Under the pieces are notes generated by a model, which was not told where the DNA came from, did no database searches, and worked only from the letters and a program-made list of their open reading frames with translations. Shown piece after piece: positions 1-5,890 of a stretch of 7,260 nucleotides of DNA (position 1 is its first letter; the number at the start of each line of letters is the position of its first letter). The DNA is taken from positions 1 through 7,260 of the forward strand of contig SXZD01000280.1 of NCBI GenBank assembly GCA_005788065.1. Direction: 5' to 3'. Position numbers and translations under genes: made by a program. The stretch is from Burkholderiales bacterium (GTDB taxonomy: Bacteria; Pseudomonadota; Gammaproteobacteria; Burkholderiales; Burkholderiaceae_B).

Positions 1-601
1 AGGCTGTGCAGGTGCCACAATGACTACCGGTCGAAGCGTTCGTTTCAAACGGATGGTCGGTCAGTATCTCGCCCAGAAAAAACATCGATCCCGCATCGCG
101 GTTGAGCAGCAGCGTGTGTTTTCCCTGCCAGCCCAGCCCGGCCTTGGCTGCCAGCGCCACCTCCAGTACAGGGCCTGAATCGACAAAGACCCGGTGACCG
201 AAGGGGCCGATCAGTGCGGCAATATCTTCAGAGAGACCCTGAAGGCGTTGTCGCAGTACTTTGTGATAGTCGCGGCCCCGCGCATACAGGCTGATGTAGC
301 CAACGCTGGGCGAATGGATATCGCGCCATGCAGACTCGCGCCAGACGTCTTGTCCGGTGCCCGCGGGAAGATAATCGAGTCTGACCGTGATGACCCGCAG
401 GCAGCCGGGCACGATCTGCGCAGGGTCGCCCCGCAGTTCGCGGTGGCGCATCATATAATCCATGTCGCCATGGCAGCCCGCCGCCAGCCACCGGTCCAGC
501 GTTGCGCGCTGTTGCCGCAGGTCGGTGTCGGCCACGCCAATGGCGCACAGGCCGCGTTTGCGTGCCAGTGTCTGCAGGGTCTCCCAGGAAACAGTATCCA
601 T
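1..601 (-). CDS. queG: Epoxyqueuosine reductase QueG (partial, 3' end outside window)
   Basis: QueG reduces epoxyqueuosine to queuosine at tRNA position 34 in the cytoplasm, using cobalamin and two [4Fe-4S] clusters (known for the family). My own translation of the minus strand gives exactly 200 open codons to the window edge. Visible marks are GDMDYM at residues 45-50, YARGRDYHKVLR at 106-117, VDSGPVLE at 140-147 with the probable catalytic Asp141, AGLGWQGKHT at 154-163, FFLGEILTD at 174-182, and HCGTCTA at 194-200. The last holds the first two cysteines (195, 198) of the ferredoxin-like cluster motif. The remaining cysteines and C-terminal repeat region lie beyond base 1. Start: the ATG at 601 has a weak GGAT nine bases upstream. 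An in-frame ATG at 607 adds two residues, and one at 635-637 adds twelve. The gene is divergent from tsaE and their starts overlap. Identity is secure; the exact start is not. Confidence 0.95.
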   Translation of the reverse strand, partial: MDTVSWETLQTLARKRGLCAIGVADTDLRQQRATLDRWLAAGCHGDMDYMMRHRELRGDPAQIVPGCLRVITVRLDYLPAGTGQDVWRESAWRDIHSPSVGYISLYARGRDYHKVLRQRLQGLSEDIAALIGPFGHRVFVDSGPVLEVALAAKAGLGWQGKHTLLLNRDAGSMFFLGEILTDHPFETNASTGSHCGTCTA

Positions 602-1109
602 GTCCATCACATCCGATGATACCAACTCCGACGGCATTGACTGCGTGCTGCCCGATGAGGCGGCACTGTGCTCGTTGGCGCATGCCCTGTGGCCGGCGCT
701 GACCGGCGGGTTGGTGTTCCATCTGCAGGGGCCTGTCGGGGCGGGCAAAACCGCGTTCGTGCGGCAGGTGTTGCGCGCAGGCGGCATTCAGGGGCCGGTT
801 CGCAGCCCGACGTATACGCTGGTTGAACTTTACCCCCTTTCGAATTTATACTTTTATCACTTTGATTTGTATCGATTCTTCGATCCCGACGAATGGACAG
901 GCGCCGGGTTTGACGAGATGTTCGGTGCGGGCAGTGTGGCAATGATCGAATGGCCTGAAAAAGCTGGCGACCTGCTGCCCCATCCCGATATCACCCTGCA
1001 GATCGATTATGCGCCGCAGGGGCGGCATTTTCGGGCGTTCGCGTCCACACCGGAAGGTCAGGTTTGTCTAGCAGCATGGAAGCACAATCTCCCGACTCAG
1101 CCCGCCTGA
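600..1109 (+). CDS. tsaE: tRNA threonylcarbamoyladenosine biosynthesis ATPase TsaE
   Basis: TsaE (YjeE family) is the P-loop ATPase that works with TsaB and TsaD in forming t6A at position 37 of ANN-decoding tRNAs, in the cytoplasm. The 169-residue product has the family length. It shows a Walker A motif GPVGAGKT at residues 44-51, SPTYTLVELY at 69-78, HFDLYR at 87-92 and EWPEKAGDLLP at 117-127, all family hallmarks. The frame stays open upstream to 462, but ATG 600 is preferred: AGGAA at 586-590 sits nine bases before it, and upstream codons overlap queG. The 3' end overlaps the amidase start by 46 bases, suggesting translational coupling. Codons around 826-885 turn AT-rich (CTT, TTA, TTT, TAT), unlike the rest of the gene; an internal promoter candidate lies there. 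Any tsaE promoter must lie inside queG; a TATAAT at 454-459 exists but has no convincing -35. Confidence 0.95.
   Translation: MSITSDDTNSDGIDCVLPDEAALCSLAHALWPALTGGLVFHLQGPVGAGKTAFVRQVLRAGGIQGPVRSPTYTLVELYPLSNLYFYHFDLYRFFDPDEWTGAGFDEMFGAGSVAMIEWPEKAGDLLPHPDITLQIDYAPQGRHFRAFASTPEGQVCLAAWKHNLPTQPA
823..852 (+). promoter_or_regulatory. Candidate internal sigma70 promoter inside tsaE
   Basis: TTGAAC at 823-828 (four of six consensus positions) and TATACT at 847-852 (five of six) are separated by 18 bases. They lie in an unusually AT-rich stretch of an otherwise GC-rich gene, about 210 bases upstream of the amidase start. It could give the amidase and mutL transcription independent of tsaE. The aromatic-rich protein segment here (LYFYHFDLYRFF) partly explains the AT richness, so this is only a candidate. 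Confidence 0.33.
1052..1057 (+). promoter_or_regulatory. Shine-Dalgarno sequence favouring a TTG start for the amidase
   Basis: GGAAGG at 1052-1057 lies six bases before a TTG at 1064-1066, ideal spacing. The alternative ATG at 1076-1078, four codons later in the same frame, would have this site 18 bases away. The site lies inside the tsaE coding sequence. Confidence 0.5.
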
Positions 1110-2515
1110 AAATATCGGCCGTCCGCCGGGGCATCCTGCTGTCCGCAGCAACGCTGCTGTGTCTGCCGGTGGTCAGCCTGGCTGGCAACCAGCCGGTGGG
1201 CGACATTGTCGCCGTGAGGGTATGGCCTGCGGCTGAGTACACCCGCGTCACGCTCGAGCACAACAGCGGCCTGAAGTTTTCCCAGTTTCTGGTCACAGGT
1301 CCCGACCGTCTGGTGGTGGATATTGAGGGGGTGGATCTGAATGCAGCCCTGCGTGAATTGGTCGGCAAGGTCATTCCCAACGACCCCTATATCGCTGCTG
1401 TCCGGGTTGCACAGAACAAGCCGCGCGTGGTGCGTCTGGTGTTCGACCTGAAAGTGGCGGTCAATCCCCAGATGTTCGAGCTGGGGCCCGTGGCGGACTA
1501 TCAGCACCGGTTGGTGCTGGACCTGTTTCCGGTCACCCCTCTGCCAGACCCCATCGCAGGCCTGCTGGACGAACGTATGGTGGTACCGGGCCCCGGGCAG
1601 TCCTCGGGCACTGACAGCGGTCGCCGCGCCAACGAGTTGCTCAATGGCAAAACAGAAAGCAAGGCGGAAGGTCGCGCCGATCCCCGCATGGGCAATGATG
1701 GCGCTGGTCGTGCCGGCTCACCCTCTGCAAACGCATCTTCTGGCAAAACGCCGGGCAGCACGCCTGCGGACGACCTTAATCTACAGGGCAACGCGTCACC
1801 CTCTGGCGCTGGCAGACGCCCCGTGGTCATCGCGCTGGACCCCGGTCACGGCGGCGAAGACCCGGGTGCCATCGGTGCCGGTGGTACCCAGGAAAAGCGG
1901 GTCGTGCTGGACATTGCCCGGCGACTCAAATCGCGCATCGATGCCATCCCCGGCATGCGAGCCGTTCTGACGCGGGACGGTGACTATTTTGTGCCGCTCA
2001 ACCAGCGCGTCGAGAAAGCGCGCCGGGCCCGGGCAGACCTGATGGTGTCCATCCATGCCGACGCGTTCATCAAGCCCGAGGCGCGGGGTTCTTCCGTATT
2101 TGCGCTGTCCGAGCGCGGGGCCAGTTCTGTGGCCGCACGCTGGCTGGCAGACAACCAGAACGCGGCCGACTTGATCGGTGGCGTCAACGTGCGCACGCAG
2201 GATGCGCAATTGGCCCGAGTGCTGTTCGATCTGTCCACCACGGCGCAGATCTCGGACAGCCTCAAGGTAGGCAAGGCCGTGCTGCAGGAACTCGGCAGCA
2301 TCGCGCACTTGCACAAGGCTCAGGTTGAGCAGGCGGGGTTTGCTGTTCTGAAAGCGCCGGATATCCCGTCCATCCTCATCGAAACCGCCTTCATCAGCAA
2401 CCCGGAAGAAGAGCGGCGTCTGGCCGATGAGGCCTATCAGGAGCAGTTGGCCAAGGCGATTGTGACCGGCATACAGCGCTACTTCCAGAAAGCAGGGGCG
2501 GGCTTGCGCCTATAA
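1064..2515 (+). CDS. amiC: N-acetylmuramoyl-L-alanine amidase, AmiC type (AMIN + Amidase_3)
   Basis: This zinc amidase cuts the bond between N-acetylmuramic acid and L-alanine of the stem peptide, separating daughter cells in the periplasm. The 483-residue product has a signal peptide at residues 18-40 (Arg21-Arg22, then a hydrophobic run ending SLA, probable cleavage before Gly41). An AMIN domain at about 45-157 should target it to the septum. A low-complexity Gly/Ser/Ala/Pro linker spans about 160-250, and the Amidase_3 domain 253-475. Zinc ligands are His262 (DPGHGG), Glu277 (TQEK) and His331 (SIHADA); Glu440 (IETAF) is the catalytic glutamate. The segment around 351-400 (GASSVAARWLADNQNAADL onward) matches the autoinhibitory insertion of AmiA/B/C, normally relieved by EnvC- or NlpD-like activators, not seen here. 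The paired arginines suggest weak Tat similarity, as in AmiA and AmiC of E. coli, but the motif is degenerate and Sec export is possible. Start TTG 1064 is chosen for its Shine-Dalgarno; ATG 1076 is the alternative. AmiB would be an equally defensible name. Confidence 0.93.
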   Translation: MSSSMEAQSPDSARLKISAVRRGILLSAATLLCLPVVSLAGNQPVGDIVAVRVWPAAEYTRVTLEHNSGLKFSQFLVTGPDRLVVDIEGVDLNAALRELVGKVIPNDPYIAAVRVAQNKPRVVRLVFDLKVAVNPQMFELGPVADYQHRLVLDLFPVTPLPDPIAGLLDERMVVPGPGQSSGTDSGRRANELLNGKTESKAEGRADPRMGNDGAGRAGSPSANASSGKTPGSTPADDLNLQGNASPSGAGRRPVVIALDPGHGGEDPGAIGAGGTQEKRVVLDIARRLKSRIDAIPGMRAVLTRDGDYFVPLNQRVEKARRARADLMVSIHADAFIKPEARGSSVFALSERGASSVAARWLADNQNAADLIGGVNVRTQDAQLARVLFDLSTTAQISDSLKVGKAVLQELGSIAHLHKAQVEQAGFAVLKAPDIPSILIETAFISNPEEERRLADEAYQEQLAKAIVTGIQRYFQKAGAGLRL

Positions 2516-2516
2516 T
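2511..2516 (+). promoter_or_regulatory. Consensus -10 box (TATAAT) directly before mutL
   Basis: A perfect TATAAT overlaps the amidase stop codon (TAA at 2513-2515). A start about seven bases downstream would coincide with the A of the mutL ATG at 2523, giving a leaderless message. No recognisable -35 lies 16-18 bases upstream and there is no extended -10 TGN, so it may be chance. mutL also lacks a properly spaced Shine-Dalgarno: GGCGG at 2517-2521 is only one base from the start. Confidence 0.3.
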
Positions 2517-2522
2517 GGCGGC

Positions 2523-4433
2523 ATGTCCGAATCGCGCCGTTCCATCCAAGCACTTCCCGATCTTCTGATCAGCCAGATCGCAGCAGGCGAGGTCGTTGAC
2601 CGTCCGGCCGCTGCGGTCAAAGAATTGCTGGAAAACGCACTGGACGCCGGAGCGACCGAGGTCACGCTGCGCCTGGACGGTGGTGGGGTTCAGCGCATCT
2701 GCGTGACCGACAATGGTGGCGGCATCGTGCGCGACGAGCTGGAGTTGGCCGTCATGCGGCATGCCACCAGCAAGATCGCCAGTCTCGACGAACTTGAAGC
2801 GGTGGGTACGCTGGGATTCCGGGGCGAAGCATTGGCATCGATTGCCGCGGTTTCCGAGTTCAGCCTGCAAAGCCGCACGGCGAATCAGGACAGTGCGTGG
2901 GTCATCAGCAATGCAGGCGCAGGGTGGAACACATCGCCTGCGGCGGGGCCCGTGGGCACGACGGTGGACGTACGCAGCCTGTATTTCAATACGCCGGCAC
3001 GCCGCAAGTTTCTCAAATCAGATTCAACCGAGTTCGGGCATTGCGCCGATGCGTGGGAGCGCGTGGCCATGTCGCATCCGGATGTCGGGTTTCAACTGTT
3101 TCGCGACGGCAAGGCGGTGCGCCGCCTGACGCCCGGTCCGTGGCTGCAGCGGGTGGCGCAGGTATTGCCGGATGGTCTGGCTGAAACAGGTCGTGTGGTG
3201 GATTTGGTGGCGGGTGATCTGCGCCTGTGGGGCGTGCTGGGTGAGCCCGGTGAGGCGCGTGCGCGGGCTGATGCCCAGTTCCTGTATGTCAATGGCCGAT
3301 TTGTGCGCGACAAGCTGCTGTCGCATGCCATACGGACGGCCTATGAAGATGTGCTGCACCGCGACCGCTTTCCGGTTTATGCACTGTTTTTGACGCTGCC
3401 GTCGCAGGCGGTGGATGTTAACGTGCATCCCGCCAAAACCGAAGTGCGGTTTCGCGATTCGCGCGGCATCCATGAATTTGTACGCCGTGGTCTGGGTCAG
3501 CAATTGGCAGGAAGCCGGGCTGCGGCAGACCCGGCATCTGTGGGTTTTGCGGCCCTGCCGGCCGATGTGCCCAGGGTGGGGCTGTCAACGGATGCGATGC
3601 AGGCAAGCCTGTCTCTGCCGTACCCTGATACCCCTTTGCGCCGGCCTGGCGAGTCAGGTCTGCGTGAGTTTCTGACCGCGTTTTCCGCGCCGCCGATTTT
3701 TGCACAGACACCCGTTGCGCCGGTGGAGCAGGGCGGTGCCATGCAGGGCAGTGCTGTGCAGGGCAGTGCTGTGCAGGGCAATGTTGCACAGGTACTTTCC
3801 GATGCCGCAGTTCTAGATGCTGCCAATAGGGTAACCATGCCGTCTGCGACCTATCTGGGCGAAGCCATCGCGCAGGTGCACGGTATCTACATTTTGGCGC
3901 AGCGTGAAGACGGTCTGATCGTGGTGGACATGCATGCTGCGCATGAGCGCATTCTCTATGAGCGTTTCAAGCAGGCGTGGGATGGTCGTAATGTGATGGA
4001 ATCGCAGCGATTGTTGGTACCCTTGCGCGTGTCGGTCGACCCCCGCCTGATGGAGGGCATCGGCGAGTCGGCCGATGAATGGTCGCGCATGGGCTTTGAA
4101 CTCAGCGTTCTGTCCGAAACTGAAGTGGCGGTGAGAGCCATTCCGGTGGGTTTGTCAGAGCATGATCTCGTTCCGCTGCTGCAGCGCTGGCTGGAAGACC
4201 GTGCGCGTTTCGGTTTTGCCCGGGTGTTTGAACAGCACCGCAACGAATGGCTGGCCAGCATGGCCTGCCACCGCGCGGTGCGGGCCAATCGCCGGTTGAC
4301 GATTCCTGAAATGAATGCGCTGCTGCGGCAGATGGAACAGACCGAGAGGTCTGACCAATGCAATCACGGCAGACCCACGTGGCGACATTTCAGTCTGCGC
4401 GAAATGGACGCCTGGTTCATGCGGGGACAATAA
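2523..4433 (+). CDS. mutL: DNA mismatch repair protein MutL (endonuclease type)
   Basis: MutL couples MutS mismatch recognition to strand incision and excision. The 636-residue product has a GHKL ATPase N-terminus: QIAAGEVVDRP at residues 18-28, catalytic Glu34 and Mg-binding Asn38 in VKELLENALDAG, DNGGGI at 63-68, GFRGEAL at 98-104 and FNTPARRKFLK at 155-165. A transducer domain follows, with VDVNVHPAKTEVRF at 297-310. A poorly conserved linker (about 325-440) contains a five-residue tandem repeat. The C-terminal dimerisation domain carries endonuclease metal-site motifs: DMHAAHERILYE at 469-480 (a form of DQHA(X)2E(X)4E with Met for Gln), ACHRAVRANRR at 581-591, CNHGRPT at 613-619 and FMR at 632-634. 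This fits MutH-independent repair, as known for Neisseria MutL. It starts seven bases after the amidase stop, with no good Shine-Dalgarno, so translational coupling or leaderless initiation is likely. It ends two bases before the preferred miaA start. Confidence 0.97.
   Translation: MSESRRSIQALPDLLISQIAAGEVVDRPAAAVKELLENALDAGATEVTLRLDGGGVQRICVTDNGGGIVRDELELAVMRHATSKIASLDELEAVGTLGFRGEALASIAAVSEFSLQSRTANQDSAWVISNAGAGWNTSPAAGPVGTTVDVRSLYFNTPARRKFLKSDSTEFGHCADAWERVAMSHPDVGFQLFRDGKAVRRLTPGPWLQRVAQVLPDGLAETGRVVDLVAGDLRLWGVLGEPGEARARADAQFLYVNGRFVRDKLLSHAIRTAYEDVLHRDRFPVYALFLTLPSQAVDVNVHPAKTEVRFRDSRGIHEFVRRGLGQQLAGSRAAADPASVGFAALPADVPRVGLSTDAMQASLSLPYPDTPLRRPGESGLREFLTAFSAPPIFAQTPVAPVEQGGAMQGSAVQGSAVQGNVAQVLSDAAVLDAANRVTMPSATYLGEAIAQVHGIYILAQREDGLIVVDMHAAHERILYERFKQAWDGRNVMESQRLLVPLRVSVDPRLMEGIGESADEWSRMGFELSVLSETEVAVRAIPVGLSEHDLVPLLQRWLEDRARFGFARVFEQHRNEWLASMACHRAVRANRRLTIPEMNALLRQMEQTERSDQCNHGRPTWRHFSLREMDAWFMRGQ
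3729..3788 (+). repeat. 15-base tandem repeat, four units, in the mutL linker
   Basis: Four consecutive units begin at 3729, 3744, 3759 and 3774, each opening with CAGGGC. The two central units are identical (CAGGGCAGTGCTGTG); the outer two are diverged. They encode QGGAM, QGSAV, QGSAV and QGNVA at MutL residues 403-422. The unit is a multiple of three, so gain or loss of copies keeps the frame. It lies in the flexible linker, where length is expected to be tolerated. Confidence 0.9.
4423..4427 (+). promoter_or_regulatory. Shine-Dalgarno favouring the GTG start of miaA
   Basis: GGGGA at 4423-4427 lies eight bases before GTG 4436-4438, within the last codons of mutL. It supports a miaA start immediately after the mutL stop (TAA at 4431-4433) rather than the upstream ATG at 4358. 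Confidence 0.55.
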
Positions 4434-4435
4434 AG

Positions 4436-5383
4436 GTGCCGGCACCGCAGGCGCTCGCCATTTTTGGTCCGACAGCATCCGGCAAGACAGCCTTGGCGCT
4501 GCAGTTGGCTCAGCACAAGCGCATCGAAGTCATCAGCATCGACTCTGCCCTGGTGTACCGCGAAATGGATATCGGAACCGCAAAACCGACATCGGTCGAA
4601 CAGGCAACAGTGGCTCATCATCTGATCGATATCCGCAATCCCGACGAATCCTACAGTGCAGCTGACTTTGCGCAGGACACGCGGCGTCTGATGCAGGAGA
4701 TTGCCGCGCGTGGTTCGGTGCCTGTTCTGGTTGGTGGCACGATGATGTATCACAAGGCATTGGTGGCCGGTCTCGATGATTTGCCTGCTGCCAACGCCGA
4801 TATCCGGTTGCGGATTGAGGAGCGCGCAGCGCGTCTGGGATGGCCTGCTCTCCACGCAGAGTTGGCGCAGGTTGATGCCGTGACAGCGGCCCGTCTCCCG
4901 CCGCGCGATTCGCAGCGCATACAACGGGCGCTTGAGGTGTACGAGCTCACGGGTCGCCCCTTGTCTTCATTTCATCAGCGTGGCGACGAGCCCTTGGTTC
5001 AGTTGGCCGTCGTCAGTCTCGAGCCTGAAGACCGCTCCCAGTTGCACGCACGGATCGCACAGCGTTTTGCCGATATGCTCAAAGCGGGCTTTGTTGCAGA
5101 GGTTGAAGGTTTGCGGCGGCGCTGGACCCTGCATGCGGGTTTGCCGTCCATGCGTTGCGTGGGCTATCGACAGGTGTGGGAGATGCTGGAAGGGCAGTTA
5201 CCCGAAAGTGAATTGCTGGATCGGGGAATATTTGCCACACGTCAGTTGGCCAAGCGGCAACTGACCTGGTTACGTTCACTGCCGGACAGGCAGGTGTTTG
5301 ATCCGTTTGCGCCGTCCGGCTTGCGTGATGCCTTGACTGCCAGCATCACGGCGTGTGATGCGATCGAGACGGCAGCCGCTTGA
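4436..5383 (+). CDS. miaA: tRNA dimethylallyltransferase MiaA
   Basis: MiaA transfers a dimethylallyl group to N6 of A37 in tRNAs reading UNN codons, the first step towards ms2i6A. Numbered from the GTG start, the product has a P-loop GPTASGKT at residues 11-18, IDSALVYREMDIGTAKP at 35-51 with the probable catalytic Asp36, GGTMMYHKAL at 100-109, RDSQRIQRALEVYELTGRP at 157-175, VGYRQVWEML at 242-251 and ATRQLAKRQLTWLR at 267-280. GTG gives 315 residues, the usual family length, with the P-loop near the N-terminus, and leaves two bases after mutL. An in-frame ATG at 4358 would add 26 residues encoded within the conserved MutL C-terminus, overlap mutL by 76 bases and not resemble MiaA, so I reject it. 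In many gamma- and some betaproteobacteria hfq follows miaA; here the convergent erpA follows instead. Confidence 0.95.
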   Translation: MPAPQALAIFGPTASGKTALALQLAQHKRIEVISIDSALVYREMDIGTAKPTSVEQATVAHHLIDIRNPDESYSAADFAQDTRRLMQEIAARGSVPVLVGGTMMYHKALVAGLDDLPAANADIRLRIEERAARLGWPALHAELAQVDAVTAARLPPRDSQRIQRALEVYELTGRPLSSFHQRGDEPLVQLAVVSLEPEDRSQLHARIAQRFADMLKAGFVAEVEGLRRRWTLHAGLPSMRCVGYRQVWEMLEGQLPESELLDRGIFATRQLAKRQLTWLRSLPDRQVFDPFAPSGLRDALTASITACDAIETAAA

Positions 5384-5390
5384 GCTGCCG
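5370..5390 (+). terminator. Hairpin at the miaA stop, possible terminator of the plus-strand operon
   Basis: CGGCAGC (5370-5376) pairs perfectly with GCTGCCG (5384-5390) around a seven-base loop that includes the miaA stop codon. The downstream plus-strand tail is only moderately T-rich (TTGATGTTTAT), so termination may be inefficient. It fills the 14-base gap between convergent miaA and erpA. The minus-strand tail has no T run. Confidence 0.4.
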
Positions 5391-5397
5391 TTGATGT

Positions 5398-5748
5398 TTA
5401 TACCGAGAATGAAGAACCGCAACCGCAGGTGGTGGTTGCGTTGGGGTTCTTGATGACGAACTGCGAACCGTTGATGTCTTCTTTGTAATCGATCTCGGCA
5501 CCGACCAAGTACTGGTAGCTCATGGCGTCAATCAGCAGCGTTACGCCGCCTTTTTGCATGGTAGTGTCATCCTCGTTGACTGCTTCATCGAAAGTGAAAC
5601 CGTACTGGAAGCCTGAGCAGCCGCCGCCCTGCACAAATACACGCAGTTTCAGTTCGGGGTTGCCTTCTTCAGCGATCAGGTCAGCCACCTTGGCCGCTGC
5701 TGAGTCGGTAAAGAGAAGGGGTGCTGGCATTTCGGTGACTGCGTTCAT
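5398..5748 (-). CDS. erpA: Iron-sulfur cluster insertion protein ErpA (A-type carrier)
   Basis: ErpA is an A-type carrier that receives Fe-S clusters from a scaffold and passes them to apoproteins; in E. coli it is essential for isoprenoid-pathway enzymes. The 116-residue product has the family length and the three invariant cysteines: Cys44 in GGGCSGFQYGF (41-51), and Cys108 and Cys110 in CGCGSSFSV at the C-terminus. YQYLVGAEIDYKEDINGSQF (78-97) is also typical. The ErpA subfamily fits better than IscA or SufA given the MNAVTEMPAPLLFT start and the betaproteobacterial context, but motifs alone do not exclude those. AGAAAG seven bases upstream (plus-strand 5756-5761) is a weak Shine-Dalgarno. 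It is convergent with miaA, 14 bases between stops, and lies downstream of argC on the same strand but separated by 261 bases with its own promoter candidate, so it is probably transcribed separately. Confidence 0.94.
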   Translation of the reverse strand: MNAVTEMPAPLLFTDSAAAKVADLIAEEGNPELKLRVFVQGGGCSGFQYGFTFDEAVNEDDTTMQKGGVTLLIDAMSYQYLVGAEIDYKEDINGSQFVIKNPNATTTCGCGSSFSV

Positions 5749-5808
5749 GGCATTGCTTTCTGCTGAAGTTGAATTGACGGGGCTGCATGACTGGGAGTCG
5801 GCTTGGCT

Positions 5809-5827
5809 GCATTGAGAGCGCCAATGC
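5809..5827 (-). other. Hairpin in the erpA leader
   Basis: GCATTG (5809-5814) is the inverse complement of CAATGC (5822-5827) around a seven-base loop, with one further G-T wobble pair possible. It would lie in the roughly 108-base untranslated leader predicted from the promoter candidate at 5863-5890. No role can be read from sequence; there is no U-run beside it. Confidence 0.4.
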
Positions 5828-5862
5828 GTGAACCCGAACCTTTTCGACCCGAATACCTGATT

Positions 5863-5890
5863 ATTTTACTCCGTTATTGTGCGCCTGCAA
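5863..5890 (-). promoter_or_regulatory. erpA: Candidate sigma70 promoter of erpA
   Basis: Read on the minus strand, TTGCAG (plus 5885-5890; three of six -35 positions) is followed after 16 bases by TAAAAT (plus 5863-5868; five of six -10 positions). An overlapping AATAAT lies at 5860-5865. This is the only AT-rich patch between argC and erpA. Transcription would begin near 5856, about 108 bases before the erpA ATG. The -35 is weak, which would suit an activated or regulated promoter. Confidence 0.42.

Noticed and set aside
454..459. TATAAT inside queG as a tsaE promoter
   Set aside because: No -35-like hexamer lies 15-19 bases upstream and no extended -10 is present; the codons it overlaps encode the conserved DYMM segment of QueG.
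194..619. Plus-strand open frame of 141 codons
   Set aside because: It is antisense to queG, whose conserved motifs are clear on the other strand; the translation resembles no family and has arginine/alanine-rich shadow composition.
228..722. Minus-strand open frame of 164 codons
   Set aside because: It is a different frame of the same strand as queG and overlaps both queG and tsaE; the true queG frame carries all the family motifs.
2515..2568. 17-codon open frame starting at the TAATG that overlaps the amidase stop
   Set aside because: It is out of frame with mutL, which begins eight bases later with an unmistakable N-terminus; it looks like a chance overlap.
4358..4435. Upstream ATG as the miaA start
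   Set aside because: The extra 26 residues are a byproduct of the conserved MutL C-terminal codons; GTG 4436 has a Shine-Dalgarno and gives the normal MiaA length.
5418..5440. Seven-pair hairpin (CGCAACC / GGTTGCG) near the erpA 3' end as a terminator
   Set aside because: It lies within the codons for the conserved C-terminal Cys-Gly-Cys region and is not followed by a T run on either strand.
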